DNA from: Treponema sp.
Lineage (GTDB): Bacteria > Spirochaetota > Spirochaetia > Treponematales > Breznakiellaceae
Assembly (NCBI GenBank): GCA_031273835.1
Contig: JAISRD010000041.1
Span: 1 to 5,801 of the forward strand
DNA length: 5,801 nucleotides
Direction: 5' to 3'
Shown here: positions 1 to 5,801 of the stretch, piece by piece
Position numbering within the stretch: the first letter of the stretch is position 1
Layout: each line of letters begins with the position of its first letter
The notes under the pieces: model-generated
The model's database searches: none
What the model was told of the DNA's origin: nothing
The model's input: only the letters and a program-made list of their open reading frames with translations
Position numbers and translations under genes: made by a program

Positions 1-1203
1 ATCAACCCCGAATTCTTCGAGGAATACCTTGGCATGAGGGTTGAAAGCGTTGACGAGGTTGAGATTATACGCCGCATGGAAAAGGGCATTTACGACGAAA
101 AAGAATACCAAAAGGCCCTTGCCTGGACAAAAGAATACTGTAAAGAAGGGTTTGACAAAAATCCGCCGGAACTTCAAAAATCCCGGGCGGAAAAGGAAAA
201 ATCCTGGGAATTTGTGGTTAAGATGATGTGCATCATCAAGGACCTCTTTAACGGCAACCCCAATCTGCCCAAGGGTTTTGAGGAAGAACAGGCCGGTCAC
301 AATGCCATCGCCGGCGGTTTCCAGGGCCAGCGTCAGTGGACCGACTTTTATCCCAACTGCGATTTTCCCGAATCCCTTTTGAACTCGTCCTTTGACTGGG
401 AAGGCCCCCGGGAGCCCTATATACTGGCCACGGAAAACGACACCCTCAACGGCGTGGGCATGCTGTTCGGTAAACTTTTAACCGGCGGCGCCCCGATCTT
501 TGCCGACGTGCGCACCTACTGGAGCCCCGAGGCCCTTAAAAGAGCCGCCTCTTATGAGCTTACCGGAGCGGCAAAGGAATCCGGCGGCTTTATCCACCTT
601 ATCAATTCAGGGGCGGCCTGCGTCGACGCTTCGGGGGAAATGAAGGACCCCTCGGGTAAAAAGGTGATGAAACCCTTCTGGGAAGTTACCGAGGCGGATC
701 AAAAGGCCTGCCTTGAGGCAACCACCTGGAACGCGGCGGATCTGGGGTATTTCCGGGGGGGCGGTTTTTCCTCCCGCTTCCTTACCAGGGCCGAAATGCC
801 CGTTACCATGACCAGGCTCAATCTCGTAAAGGGCCAGGGCCCGGTCATTCAAATCGCCGAAGGCTGGACGGTCAACCTGCCGGATAACATTTCCGACATA
901 CTTTGGAAACGCACCGACTATACCTGGCCCTGTACCTGGTTCGCCCCCAGGGTCTGCGGCAAGGGACCCTTTAAGACGGCCTACGATGTGATGAACAACT
1001 GGGGGGCCAACCACGGGGCGATTTCCTACGGCCATATCGGGGCGGACCTGATAGCCCTCTGCGCGATACTGCGTATCCCGGTTTGCATGCATAACGTACC
1101 GGAGGAAAAGATATTCAGGCCCAGTTACTGGAACGCCTTCGGCATGGATAAGGAGGGAGCGGATTACCGGGCCTGCGCGGCCCTGGGCCCCCTGTACAAA
1201 TGA
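1..1203 (+). CDS. fucI: L-fucose isomerase, C-terminal part (5' end outside window)
   Basis: FucI interconverts L-fucose and L-fuculose (and D-arabinose and D-ribulose) in the cytoplasm, the first step of fucose catabolism. It is a Mn2+-dependent aldose-ketose isomerase. The frame is open from base 1, giving 400 residues before a TGA stop. The family is about 590 residues, so roughly 190 N-terminal residues are missing, and the ATG at 34 is internal. Family blocks seen include the GMRVESVD stretch at residues 11-18, ATENDTLNG around 143-151, FADVRTYWSP around 167-176 and NHGAISYGHIGADL near 337-350. Glu145, Asp169 and His338 of this fragment match the metal ligands Glu337, Asp361 and His528 of the E. 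coli enzyme. The Glu-Asp spacing is identical at 24, while the Asp-His spacing is 169 against 167. The C-terminus (GPLYK) looks natural. The gene lies directly upstream of a sugar ABC transporter on the same strand. Identification is confident; only the N-terminus is unknown. Confidence 0.96.
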   Translation: MNPEFFEEYLGMRVESVDEVEIIRRMEKGIYDEKEYQKALAWTKEYCKEGFDKNPPELQKSRAEKEKSWEFVVKMMCIIKDLFNGNPNLPKGFEEEQAGHNAIAGGFQGQRQWTDFYPNCDFPESLLNSSFDWEGPREPYILATENDTLNGVGMLFGKLLTGGAPIFADVRTYWSPEALKRAASYELTGAAKESGGFIHLINSGAACVDASGEMKDPSGKKVMKPFWEVTEADQKACLEATTWNAADLGYFRGGGFSSRFLTRAEMPVTMTRLNLVKGQGPVIQIAEGWTVNLPDNISDILWKRTDYTWPCTWFAPRVCGKGPFKTAYDVMNNWGANHGAISYGHIGADLIALCAILRIPVCMHNVPEEKIFRPSYWNAFGMDKEGADYRACAALGPLYK

Positions 1204-1220
1204 CGGGGCCCGAATTTTTT
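1185..1220 (+). terminator. Intrinsic-terminator-like hairpin over the fucI stop codon
   Basis: A perfect 7-bp all-G/C stem pairs GGGCCCC (1185-1191) with GGGGCCC (1205-1211). The 13-base loop (1192-1204) contains the TGA stop codon. The stem is followed after GAA by six Ts (1215-1220). This is the usual form of a rho-independent terminator, although the loop is rather long. Translating ribosomes reaching the stop would cover the left arm, so termination or read-through into the transporter may depend on translation. That dependence is inference. Confidence 0.55.
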
Positions 1221-1226
1221 GAAGAG

Positions 1227-1254
1227 TTCCGACTGTTAAGCCGGATCTTATATT
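1227..1254 (+). promoter_or_regulatory. Possible promoter for the ABC transporter genes
   Basis: The stretch 1246-1270 is strikingly AT-rich in a GC-rich window. TATATT at 1249-1254 resembles a -10 box (five of six matches to TATAAT). A weak -35 candidate, TTCCGA (1227-1232), lies 16 bases upstream and matches TTGACA at only three positions. No clear operator palindrome is visible; only a loose 5-base inverted repeat, GTTAA (1235-1239) with TTAAC (1255-1259), surrounds the -10 region. The position between a terminator-like hairpin and a strong ribosome binding site supports the call more than the box matches do. Confidence 0.3.
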
Positions 1255-1274
1255 TTAACTATTTTTTTTCGGAA

Positions 1275-1279
1275 AGGAG
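1275..1279 (+). promoter_or_regulatory. Strong ribosome binding site of the sugar-binding protein gene
   Basis: AGGAG lies six bases before the ATG at 1286, inside the purine run from 1271 to 1286. It fixes the start of the binding-protein gene, and the lipoprotein signal peptide beginning at that ATG agrees. A run of eight Ts (1262-1269) lies just upstream, so the translation start region is probably unstructured. Confidence 0.8.
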
Positions 1280-1285
1280 AAAAAA

Positions 1286-2374
1286 ATGAAAAAACTGTTA
1301 TTGGTTTTGACGGTACTGCTTGCGGCGGTAATCCTCTTTACCGGCTGTAAAGCCAAAGAAGAAGCCGACGGCGGCGGTGAGAAGATACAGATCGCCCTGC
1401 TTATGAGGAATATGAACGAACAATTCCTCAAGGACTATGCGGAAAATGTAAGGAAATTGGCCGCGGAAAGGGGGGTCGACCTCAATGTTCAGGACGCGAA
1501 CAACGCGTCGGACACCCAGTTGACCCAGCTTTCCACCCTGCTTAACCAGGGGTATAAGTACTTTGTTATTATTCCCATTGACAGCGGGCTTTCCGAGCAG
1601 ATGAACCAGACGATCGCCGAGTTCGGCGGAGCGGCCTCTTATTCCAATACTCCTCCCACGGTGGAGGCCCTCAAGGTCGGGAAGAATTTCTTCTTTGCAT
1701 CCTCCCCTGAACTGGTCGCCGGAAAATACGTGGGTGAAATCATCGCCGACTATTTTGACCAAAATCCCGACAAGGCGCCCGGAAAAGTCCTGAATATGCT
1801 GCATATTCAAGGCGCCCTTGGACATCCCGCCCAGATCAACCGCGAGGCGGGGATGCTTCAGGAACTCAAAAACCGGGGCTATACCGTCAACATTGTCGCC
1901 CAGGATACGGCGAACTGGACCCCCGATCAGGCCCAGCAGAAAATGGACGCGTGGATCGGCGCCTACCGCAATCAGTTTAACGTTGTCGCCGCCCAGAACG
2001 ACGGCATGGCCCTGGGGGCGGTGGAATCCCTGATTCAGAACGGCCTTGTCAAGGATAACGCCGACGACGGCACCATCCTTACCGTCCCGGTAATCGGCAT
2101 TGACGCCACGGCGGAAGCCCTTAACTCCATGAGCGAGGATAAGCTTTACGCCACGGTTCTGCAGGATTCAATCGGCCAGTCTACGGTTGCCTTTGACGTC
2201 ATATACCAGCTGGCCTCAACGGGGGACGTACTCGGCAAGCCGGCGGGGGGCCTCGCCCCGGCCTCCGAAGTAACCAATGAGCCTCCGGCAAACGATCCGG
2301 CCGTCATTGATCAGTGTTACCTCGTACCGTATCTGCCGGTTACGAAGGCCAACTACAAAGATTTTATGAAGTAA
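1286..2374 (+). CDS. Sugar ABC transporter substrate-binding lipoprotein (RbsB/COG1879 type)
   Basis: This is a periplasmic-binding-protein-like sugar receptor (Peripla_BP_4 type) that captures a monosaccharide outside the inner membrane and delivers it to the permease. The 362-residue product starts with a lipoprotein signal: Lys2-Lys3, a hydrophobic core, and a lipobox LFTGC with Cys21 as the predicted lipidated residue. A short Gly/Glu-rich linker follows (22-33). The mature domain begins at IQIALLMRNMNEQF (35-47). By eye, positions equivalent to ribose ligands of RbsB are Arg186 (INREAG), Asn238 (AQND), Asp273 (GIDAT) and Gln293 (VLQD). The segment usually written NR-P-P or NREP reads SNTPP here (120-124), with Thr122 where Arg is common. 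The end matches the VPYLPVTKANY closing motif of the family. It is followed by the ATPase and permease genes. The sugar is not shown by the sequence; L-fucose or D-arabinose is inferred from the neighbouring fucI. Confidence 0.92.
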   Translation: MKKLLLVLTVLLAAVILFTGCKAKEEADGGGEKIQIALLMRNMNEQFLKDYAENVRKLAAERGVDLNVQDANNASDTQLTQLSTLLNQGYKYFVIIPIDSGLSEQMNQTIAEFGGAASYSNTPPTVEALKVGKNFFFASSPELVAGKYVGEIIADYFDQNPDKAPGKVLNMLHIQGALGHPAQINREAGMLQELKNRGYTVNIVAQDTANWTPDQAQQKMDAWIGAYRNQFNVVAAQNDGMALGAVESLIQNGLVKDNADDGTILTVPVIGIDATAEALNSMSEDKLYATVLQDSIGQSTVAFDVIYQLASTGDVLGKPAGGLAPASEVTNEPPANDPAVIDQCYLVPYLPVTKANYKDFMK

Positions 2375-2382
2375 CGGCGGGG

Positions 2383-2410
2383 AACGGCTTGGGTTTATCC
2401 CCAAGCCGTT
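2383..2410 (+). repeat. Inverted repeat 1 (11-bp perfect stem) after the binding-protein gene
   Basis: AACGGCTTGGG (2383-2393) pairs perfectly with CCCAAGCCGTT (2400-2410) around the six-base loop TTTATC. With a one-base bulge at T2411, two more G-C pairs (2381-2382 with 2412-2413) can extend it. It starts nine bases after the TAA stop and has no T-run after it. That fits a transcript-stabilising stem that protects the abundant binding-protein mRNA from 3' decay better than a terminator. Confidence 0.8.
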
Positions 2411-2431
2411 TCCTGACATCCGGAAACGGTT
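2404..2431 (+). repeat. Inverted repeat 2, competing with repeat 1
   Basis: CCGTTTCC (2406-2413) pairs perfectly with GGAAACGG (2422-2429) around the loop TGACATCC. A G-T pair (2405/2430) and an A-T pair (2404/2431) can extend it to ten pairs. Its left arm shares 2404-2410 with the right arm of repeat 1, so the two stems cannot form fully together. The extended form also shares 2430-2431 with repeat 3. Confidence 0.65.
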
Positions 2432-2460
2432 CCCGCTCTCCCCGGGGAGCGGGAAATTTT
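2430..2460 (+). terminator. Terminator-like hairpin directly before the ATPase gene
   Basis: TTCCCGCTC (2430-2438) pairs perfectly with GAGCGGGAA (2447-2455) around an eight-base loop. The sequence then runs A followed by four Ts (2457-2460). The stem is GC-rich but the T tract is short, so partial termination is more likely than full. This would lower ATPase and permease expression relative to the binding protein, a common pattern in binding-protein-dependent importers. The hairpin also buries the GGGGAG (2444-2449) that would serve a start at 2461. Confidence 0.55.
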
Positions 2461-2484
2461 ATGGCAGTGATGAGAGAGCGACGT

Positions 2485-3990
2485 ATGGAAGAGACCGGTA
2501 ATGTTCTTGAAATGAGAGGAATAACTAAGAATTTTCCGGGGGTCCTGGCCCTTGATAACGTTGATTTCCGGGTAAAACCCGGTACGGTACACGCCCTGAT
2601 GGGGGAAAACGGGGCGGGTAAGTCCACCCTGGTAAAATGCCTCTTCGGCATGTATAAGATGGACGGCGGAAAAATTATACTTAACGGCAGGGAATGTCAT
2701 TTTAACAGCGCCGCCGACGCCATGGGCGCCGGGGTTTCCATGATCCACCAGGAACTTTCCAATGTTCCCCAAAGATCGGTGGCCCAGAATATCTGGCTGG
2801 GCAGGGAACCCCTTAACCGGTTTTTCCTTATCGACCACAGGAAGATGTTCGAGGACACCAAAACCCTCCTCAAGGGCCTTAACTTCGACTTTAATCCCGC
2901 CACCCGTATGGGCAGCCTCTCCATCAGCCGTCAGCAGGGCTGTGAAATCGCCAAGGCCGTTTCGTACAACGCCTCTATTGTGGTGATGGACGAACCGACC
3001 AGCTCGTTAACGGAAAATGAAGTAAACCACCTCTTTGAGATTATAAAACAACTGCGCTCCCGGGGGGTGGCGATCATATACATTTCCCACAAGATGGAAG
3101 AGATCTTCCAGATCGCCGATGACGTTACCGTTATGCGGGACGGGCGGGTAGTCGGGACCTTTCCGGTAAAGGACCTTAACGGGGATAAGCTTATTTCCCT
3201 GATGGTGGGCCGGGATATTACCCACCGCTTTCCCCCGGTGGATTCGGAAATAGGGGATGTCTGCCTTGAGGTGAAAAACTTAAGCGCCGCCAATCCGCGC
3301 TCCTTTAGAAACATCAGCTTTAAGCTCCGGAAGGGGGAGATACTCGGTATCGGCGGCCTGGTGGGGGCCCAGCGTACCGAACTGGTGGAGGCGATCTTCG
3401 GCGTCAGGGCGGTTTCAAGCGGCGAAATCCTTGTAAACGGAAGGTCCATCAAAAAAATACGGCCGGAGGAAGCTATCCGGGCGGGCATAGGGCTGGTAAC
3501 CGAGGACCGCCGCAGTTCGGGAATTTTCCCCCTCCTCAATGTAACGGTCAATACCGCCATCGCCTCCCTGGGAAACTACAAAACGAAAATCGGCATATTG
3601 GATCATAAAAAACTCTCCTCCGCGGCGGACTCCCAGAACAGGCAGCTCAAAACCAAGACCCCCTCCATGACGACGCTGGTTCAGAACCTTTCGGGGGGAA
3701 ACCAGCAGAAGGTTATACTCAGCCGCTGGCTTATGACCCTGCCCGAAATACTGATCATGGATGAACCGACCAGGGGCATTGATGTGGGGGCAAAATATGA
3801 GATCTACACCATAATGACGGAACTGGTAAGGCAGGGAAAGGCGATTATCATGGTGTCCAGCGAAATGCCGGAACTTATCGGGATGAGCCACCGTATTATG
3901 GTGCTCTGCGCGGGACAGCATACGGGTACCCTGGATAAAAAAGACGCCGCCCAGGAAGCGATCATGAGGCTCGCCACCCGGTTTTCCTAA
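2485..3990 (+). CDS. Sugar ABC transporter ATPase with two nucleotide-binding domains (RbsA/MglA/XylG type)
   Basis: This is the energising subunit of a CUT2-type monosaccharide importer, on the cytoplasmic face of the inner membrane. From the ATG at 2485 it is 501 residues, the usual family length. Domain 1 has Walker A GENGAGKST (40-48), Q-loop Gln89 (IHQE), a degenerate signature LSISRQQ (145-151), Walker B IVVMDEPTSSLT (165-176) with catalytic Glu170, and switch His202. Domain 2 has a degenerate Walker A, GLVGAQRTEL (291-300), without the Gly-Lys-Ser/Thr core. It also has the canonical signature LSGGNQQ (402-408), Walker B ILIMDEPTRGID (422-433), and SSE (458-460) in place of the switch His. 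This asymmetry is normal for the family. In-frame starts also exist at 2461, 2467 (GTG) and 2470. I prefer 2485 because its purine-rich GAGAG (2474-2478) is clear of the upstream hairpin and gives a short leader before LEMRGITK, but 2461 (509 residues) cannot be excluded. The permease follows after 31 bases. Confidence 0.94.
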   Translation: MEETGNVLEMRGITKNFPGVLALDNVDFRVKPGTVHALMGENGAGKSTLVKCLFGMYKMDGGKIILNGRECHFNSAADAMGAGVSMIHQELSNVPQRSVAQNIWLGREPLNRFFLIDHRKMFEDTKTLLKGLNFDFNPATRMGSLSISRQQGCEIAKAVSYNASIVVMDEPTSSLTENEVNHLFEIIKQLRSRGVAIIYISHKMEEIFQIADDVTVMRDGRVVGTFPVKDLNGDKLISLMVGRDITHRFPPVDSEIGDVCLEVKNLSAANPRSFRNISFKLRKGEILGIGGLVGAQRTELVEAIFGVRAVSSGEILVNGRSIKKIRPEEAIRAGIGLVTEDRRSSGIFPLLNVTVNTAIASLGNYKTKIGILDHKKLSSAADSQNRQLKTKTPSMTTLVQNLSGGNQQKVILSRWLMTLPEILIMDEPTRGIDVGAKYEIYTIMTELVRQGKAIIMVSSEMPELIGMSHRIMVLCAGQHTGTLDKKDAAQEAIMRLATRFS

Positions 3991-4010
3991 GTCAACACCG
4001 GTAATTTATT

Positions 4011-4016
4011 GAGGAG
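4011..4016 (+). promoter_or_regulatory. Ribosome binding site that decides the permease start
   Basis: GAGGAG lies five bases before the ATG at 4022. An in-frame GTG at 4016 overlaps this motif and has no comparable site of its own, so ATG 4022 is the better start. Confidence 0.75.
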
Positions 4017-4021
4017 TGAAT

Positions 4022-5014
4022 ATGGAAAAAATCAGCGTAAAGAAATTTGTAAGCAGCTACACTACGCTTGTTACCTTTGTGGTACTGGTTTTTGTTTTGG
4101 CCGTACTTACCAAGGGCCAGGCCTTAAGCTGGGCTTCGATCAAGACCCTGATCATCGCCGAGTCGGTGCGGGCCTTTGCGTCCCTTGGGGTGGGCATGAT
4201 CATCATCACCAAGGGCATCGATCTTTCCATCGGCTATGTGGTTTGCCTGTGCGCGTCGGTGGCGGCGTCCTTCGCCCAGATCCCCACCTATGAATCGGCG
4301 CTGTACTACGGCCATTCCTTCCCCCTCTTTGTTCCCATCATCGCGGGTATCCTGGCCGGCGGGCTCTTCGGCCTCTTTAACGGCGTCCTGGTGGCCTACG
4401 GAAAACTGCCCCCCTTTATCGCCACCTTAGGCACCATGTCCCTGGCAAGGGGCATTCAGCTGATCTATACCCGGGCCGCCATTGTGGGGTCCCTGAACGG
4501 GAATTTCAAAGCCCTGGCCCAAAGTTCCCTGGGGCCCCAGGCCTTTTCCGTACCCTACCTAGGGATCTATGTGCTGATCATTACCCTCGTTGTATGGGTG
4601 CTCCTTAAGCATACCAAACAGGGGACCAACTTTTACGCCATCGGGGGCAACGCCCAGGCCGCCAGGGTATCGGGCATCAATGTTGAACGGGACCTGGTAA
4701 GCGTCTACCTCTATGCGGGACTGCTCTACGGCTGCGCCGGGGTGCTCCAGGCGGGCCGGCTGGGACTGGCCAACGCCCTGACGGCGAACGGCATGGAACT
4801 TGACGCCATTGCGGCGGTTACCGTCGGCGGGGTTTCCCAGAACGGCGGCGTCGGCACCGTGGCGGGGATGATCATCGGCGTCTTTACCATGGGGCTTATC
4901 AATTACGGCATGAGCTTCCTGTCCATCGACTCGTACTATCAGCTTCTCGTTAAGGGAAGCATTATCATTATCGCGGTGTTCTTTGATATGAAGAAATACG
5001 CGAAAAGGGCTTAA
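4022..5014 (+). CDS. Sugar ABC transporter permease (RbsC/BPD_transp_2 type)
   Basis: This is the membrane channel subunit of the importer, an inner-membrane protein expected to act as a homodimer because only one permease gene accompanies the tandem ATPase. It has 330 residues, typical for RbsC relatives. Hydrophobic segments are visible at about 14-30, 52-63, 67-87, 102-126, 131-150, 178-196, 226-246, 259-296 and 306-322. Family signatures include TKGIDLSIG (63-71), NGVLVAYGKLPPFIATLGTM (120-139), the cytoplasmic ATPase-contact loop AIGGNAQAARVSGINV (206-221), and ELDAIAAVTVGG (259-270). The C-terminus is short and basic (KKYAKRA). The gene follows the ATPase by 31 bases with its own strong ribosome binding site, so the two are almost certainly co-transcribed. 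It is the last gene of this strand's cluster in the window. Substrate identity rests on context only (fucI upstream). Confidence 0.94.
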   Translation: MEKISVKKFVSSYTTLVTFVVLVFVLAVLTKGQALSWASIKTLIIAESVRAFASLGVGMIIITKGIDLSIGYVVCLCASVAASFAQIPTYESALYYGHSFPLFVPIIAGILAGGLFGLFNGVLVAYGKLPPFIATLGTMSLARGIQLIYTRAAIVGSLNGNFKALAQSSLGPQAFSVPYLGIYVLIITLVVWVLLKHTKQGTNFYAIGGNAQAARVSGINVERDLVSVYLYAGLLYGCAGVLQAGRLGLANALTANGMELDAIAAVTVGGVSQNGGVGTVAGMIIGVFTMGLINYGMSFLSIDSYYQLLVKGSIIIIAVFFDMKKYAKRA

Positions 5015-5051
5015 GCGGCGGATTTACCGAGATCCCAAGCGCGGAGGGGCC

Positions 5052-5801
5052 CTAGGGCGCCTGGTGGACGGCCCTGCCCTCAAGCACGAAGGAGCCGCCC
5101 TCCAGGGGGACCACCCGGCCCAGCACTTCCAGGGGAAGGGCCGTATCGATCCTCGCGGGAAAATCCAGCTTTACGGGAACGGCCCCTTCCATCACCTTTC
5201 TGGTATCGTAGCCCACCAGGAAGTCGAAGCGTATACTGTCTTCGCCGCTTTGGACATTCGCCGCCGAACCCCGCCACAGGACATGGCAGTCCCGGTACAA
5301 AAGGGGTTCCGCCAAGACCTCGGCATAGCTGAAACGATCCTTGAGGGTGTCGAATCCGGGGGTTACGGTGTGGCTCTTGAGGAGCCGGGCCTTGTTTTTT
5401 ACCGCCCGGGACGCGTTGGATTCCAGGATACGGTTCAGATTACGCTTGGCCCCCTCGTCGCGGTAGCTGTTGAAGAGGGCCCTGGCCTCGTTGTAATACG
5501 AAAGCACCTGGTCCACGGTGAGCACGTAACGGTAGCTGCCCCCGGTTTCGACCGCCCCGGAGGCCTCCTCCCGCAGCAGGACCGTGTCTTCCATGCCGCT
5601 CCGCTGGGGGCCGGCCTTTTTTCCCAGGCCCAGGAAGAGGCCGCAGGCCAGGGCGGCGGCGAAAACGACGAGCCCCGCCGGAAGGGCAAGGCGCTTCCAC
5701 GGGAGGGGCCCGGCCGGCAGGGGGGGATAGAGGCCCGGCAGTTTCCCGCTTTCAAGCCATACCTGAAATTCCTCGGTTCCCCCGTATTTCCGTATGACCC
5801 T
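5052..5801 (-). CDS. Unrecognised single-pass membrane protein, C-terminal part (5' end outside window)
   Basis: I do not recognise this gene. The frame is open from the right edge to the TAG at 5054-5052, giving 249 residues; the internal ATG at 5594 is not the real start because strong protein-like sequence continues upstream. Residues 1-35 are a Pro-rich presumed cytoplasmic segment containing EEFQVWLESGKLPGLYPPLP (10-29). Residues 38-59 form one clear hydrophobic helix preceded by Trp-Lys-Arg and followed by Gly-Lys-Lys. The rest is presumably extracytoplasmic: a helical, TPR-like stretch at about 96-140 (YYNEARALFNSYRDEGAKRN, then RILESNASRAVKNKARLL), then a beta-rich part (about 160-249) ending in LEVLGRVVPLEGGSFVLEGR. 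The alternating glycines and hydrophobics loosely recall an OB-fold-like domain, which is only an impression. It converges with the permease gene across 37 bases and shows no link to sugar transport. Base composition looks even more GC-rich than the neighbouring genes. Confidence 0.75.
   Translation of the reverse strand, partial: RVIRKYGGTEEFQVWLESGKLPGLYPPLPAGPLPWKRLALPAGLVVFAAALACGLFLGLGKKAGPQRSGMEDTVLLREEASGAVETGGSYRYVLTVDQVLSYYNEARALFNSYRDEGAKRNLNRILESNASRAVKNKARLLKSHTVTPGFDTLKDRFSYAEVLAEPLLYRDCHVLWRGSAANVQSGEDSIRFDFLVGYDTRKVMEGAVPVKLDFPARIDTALPLEVLGRVVPLEGGSFVLEGRAVHQAP

Noticed and set aside
755..761. Run of seven Gs inside fucI as a possible phase-variation tract
   Set aside because: Seven-base G or C runs also occur elsewhere in this GC-rich window (for example 5720-5726). 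The length is short for slippage switching, and the frame is intact.
607..1092. Long open frame on the minus strand inside fucI
   Set aside because: It is antisense to strongly conserved FucI sequence, and its translation is low-complexity Gly/Pro/Arg without recognisable motifs. It is a shadow of GC-rich coding DNA.
1235..1269. Second terminator formed by GTTAA/TTAAC and the eight-T run
   Set aside because: The stem is only five A/T-rich pairs, too weak for an intrinsic terminator. The T-run is better read as part of an AT-rich leader.
2314..2484. In-frame N-terminal extension of the ATPase back to an ATG at 2314
   Set aside because: The extension overlaps the end of the binding-protein gene and runs through all three hairpins. 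Its residues look like non-coding translation, and it would make the ATPase about 57 residues longer than the family.
2931..3560. 209-codon open frame on the minus strand inside the ATPase gene
   Set aside because: The opposite strand carries all expected ABC ATPase motifs, and this frame is Ser/Arg/Thr-rich with no domain features.
5049..5058. Ten-base palindrome GCCCTAGGGC over the stop of the minus-strand gene, considered as a shared terminator
   Set aside because: As a hairpin it would have no workable loop, and no T-run follows on either strand. It is probably chance in GC-rich sequence. I see no convincing terminator in the 37-base convergent gap.

Overview
The window looks like part of a bacterial sugar-catabolism and uptake locus. 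It is GC-rich by eye, with many GGG and CCC runs and mostly G/C-ending codons. The solute-binding protein carries a lipoprotein signal peptide. That trait, the general style of the proteins and the final membrane-anchored gene are compatible with a diderm such as a treponeme-like spirochaete. The taxonomic guess is an impression, not something the sequence proves.

Layout, left to right. Positions 1-1203 (+) hold the C-terminal two thirds of an L-fucose isomerase (FucI), cut by the window edge, with its three metal-binding residues present. A GC-rich hairpin followed by six Ts spans the fucI stop codon. Next is an 82-base gap with an AT-rich promoter-like stretch and a strong ribosome binding site. 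Positions 1286-2374 (+) encode a lipoprotein sugar-binding protein. An 86-base spacer follows that is packed with three inverted repeats, two of which exclude each other. Then come a duplicated-domain sugar ABC ATPase (about 2485-3990, +) and an RbsC-type permease (4022-5014, +). Positions 5052-5801 (-) hold the C-terminal part of a convergent, unrecognised single-pass membrane protein that runs off the right edge.

How the genes work together. The binding protein, ATPase and permease form a complete CUT2 (ribose/galactose/xylose-type) importer: one binding protein, one two-domain ATPase expected to serve a permease homodimer. It lies directly after fucI on the same strand, so L-fucose, or D-arabinose (the other classic FucI substrate), is the natural guess for its cargo. 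This is an inference from context. No fuculokinase, fuculose-phosphate aldolase, mutarotase or regulator is visible here, so the rest of the pathway would have to lie to the left or elsewhere.

I see no mobile element, CRISPR array, tRNA or rRNA. The protein-coding content is mostly ordinary. The least ordinary piece of DNA is the set of competing hairpins between the binding-protein and ATPase genes.
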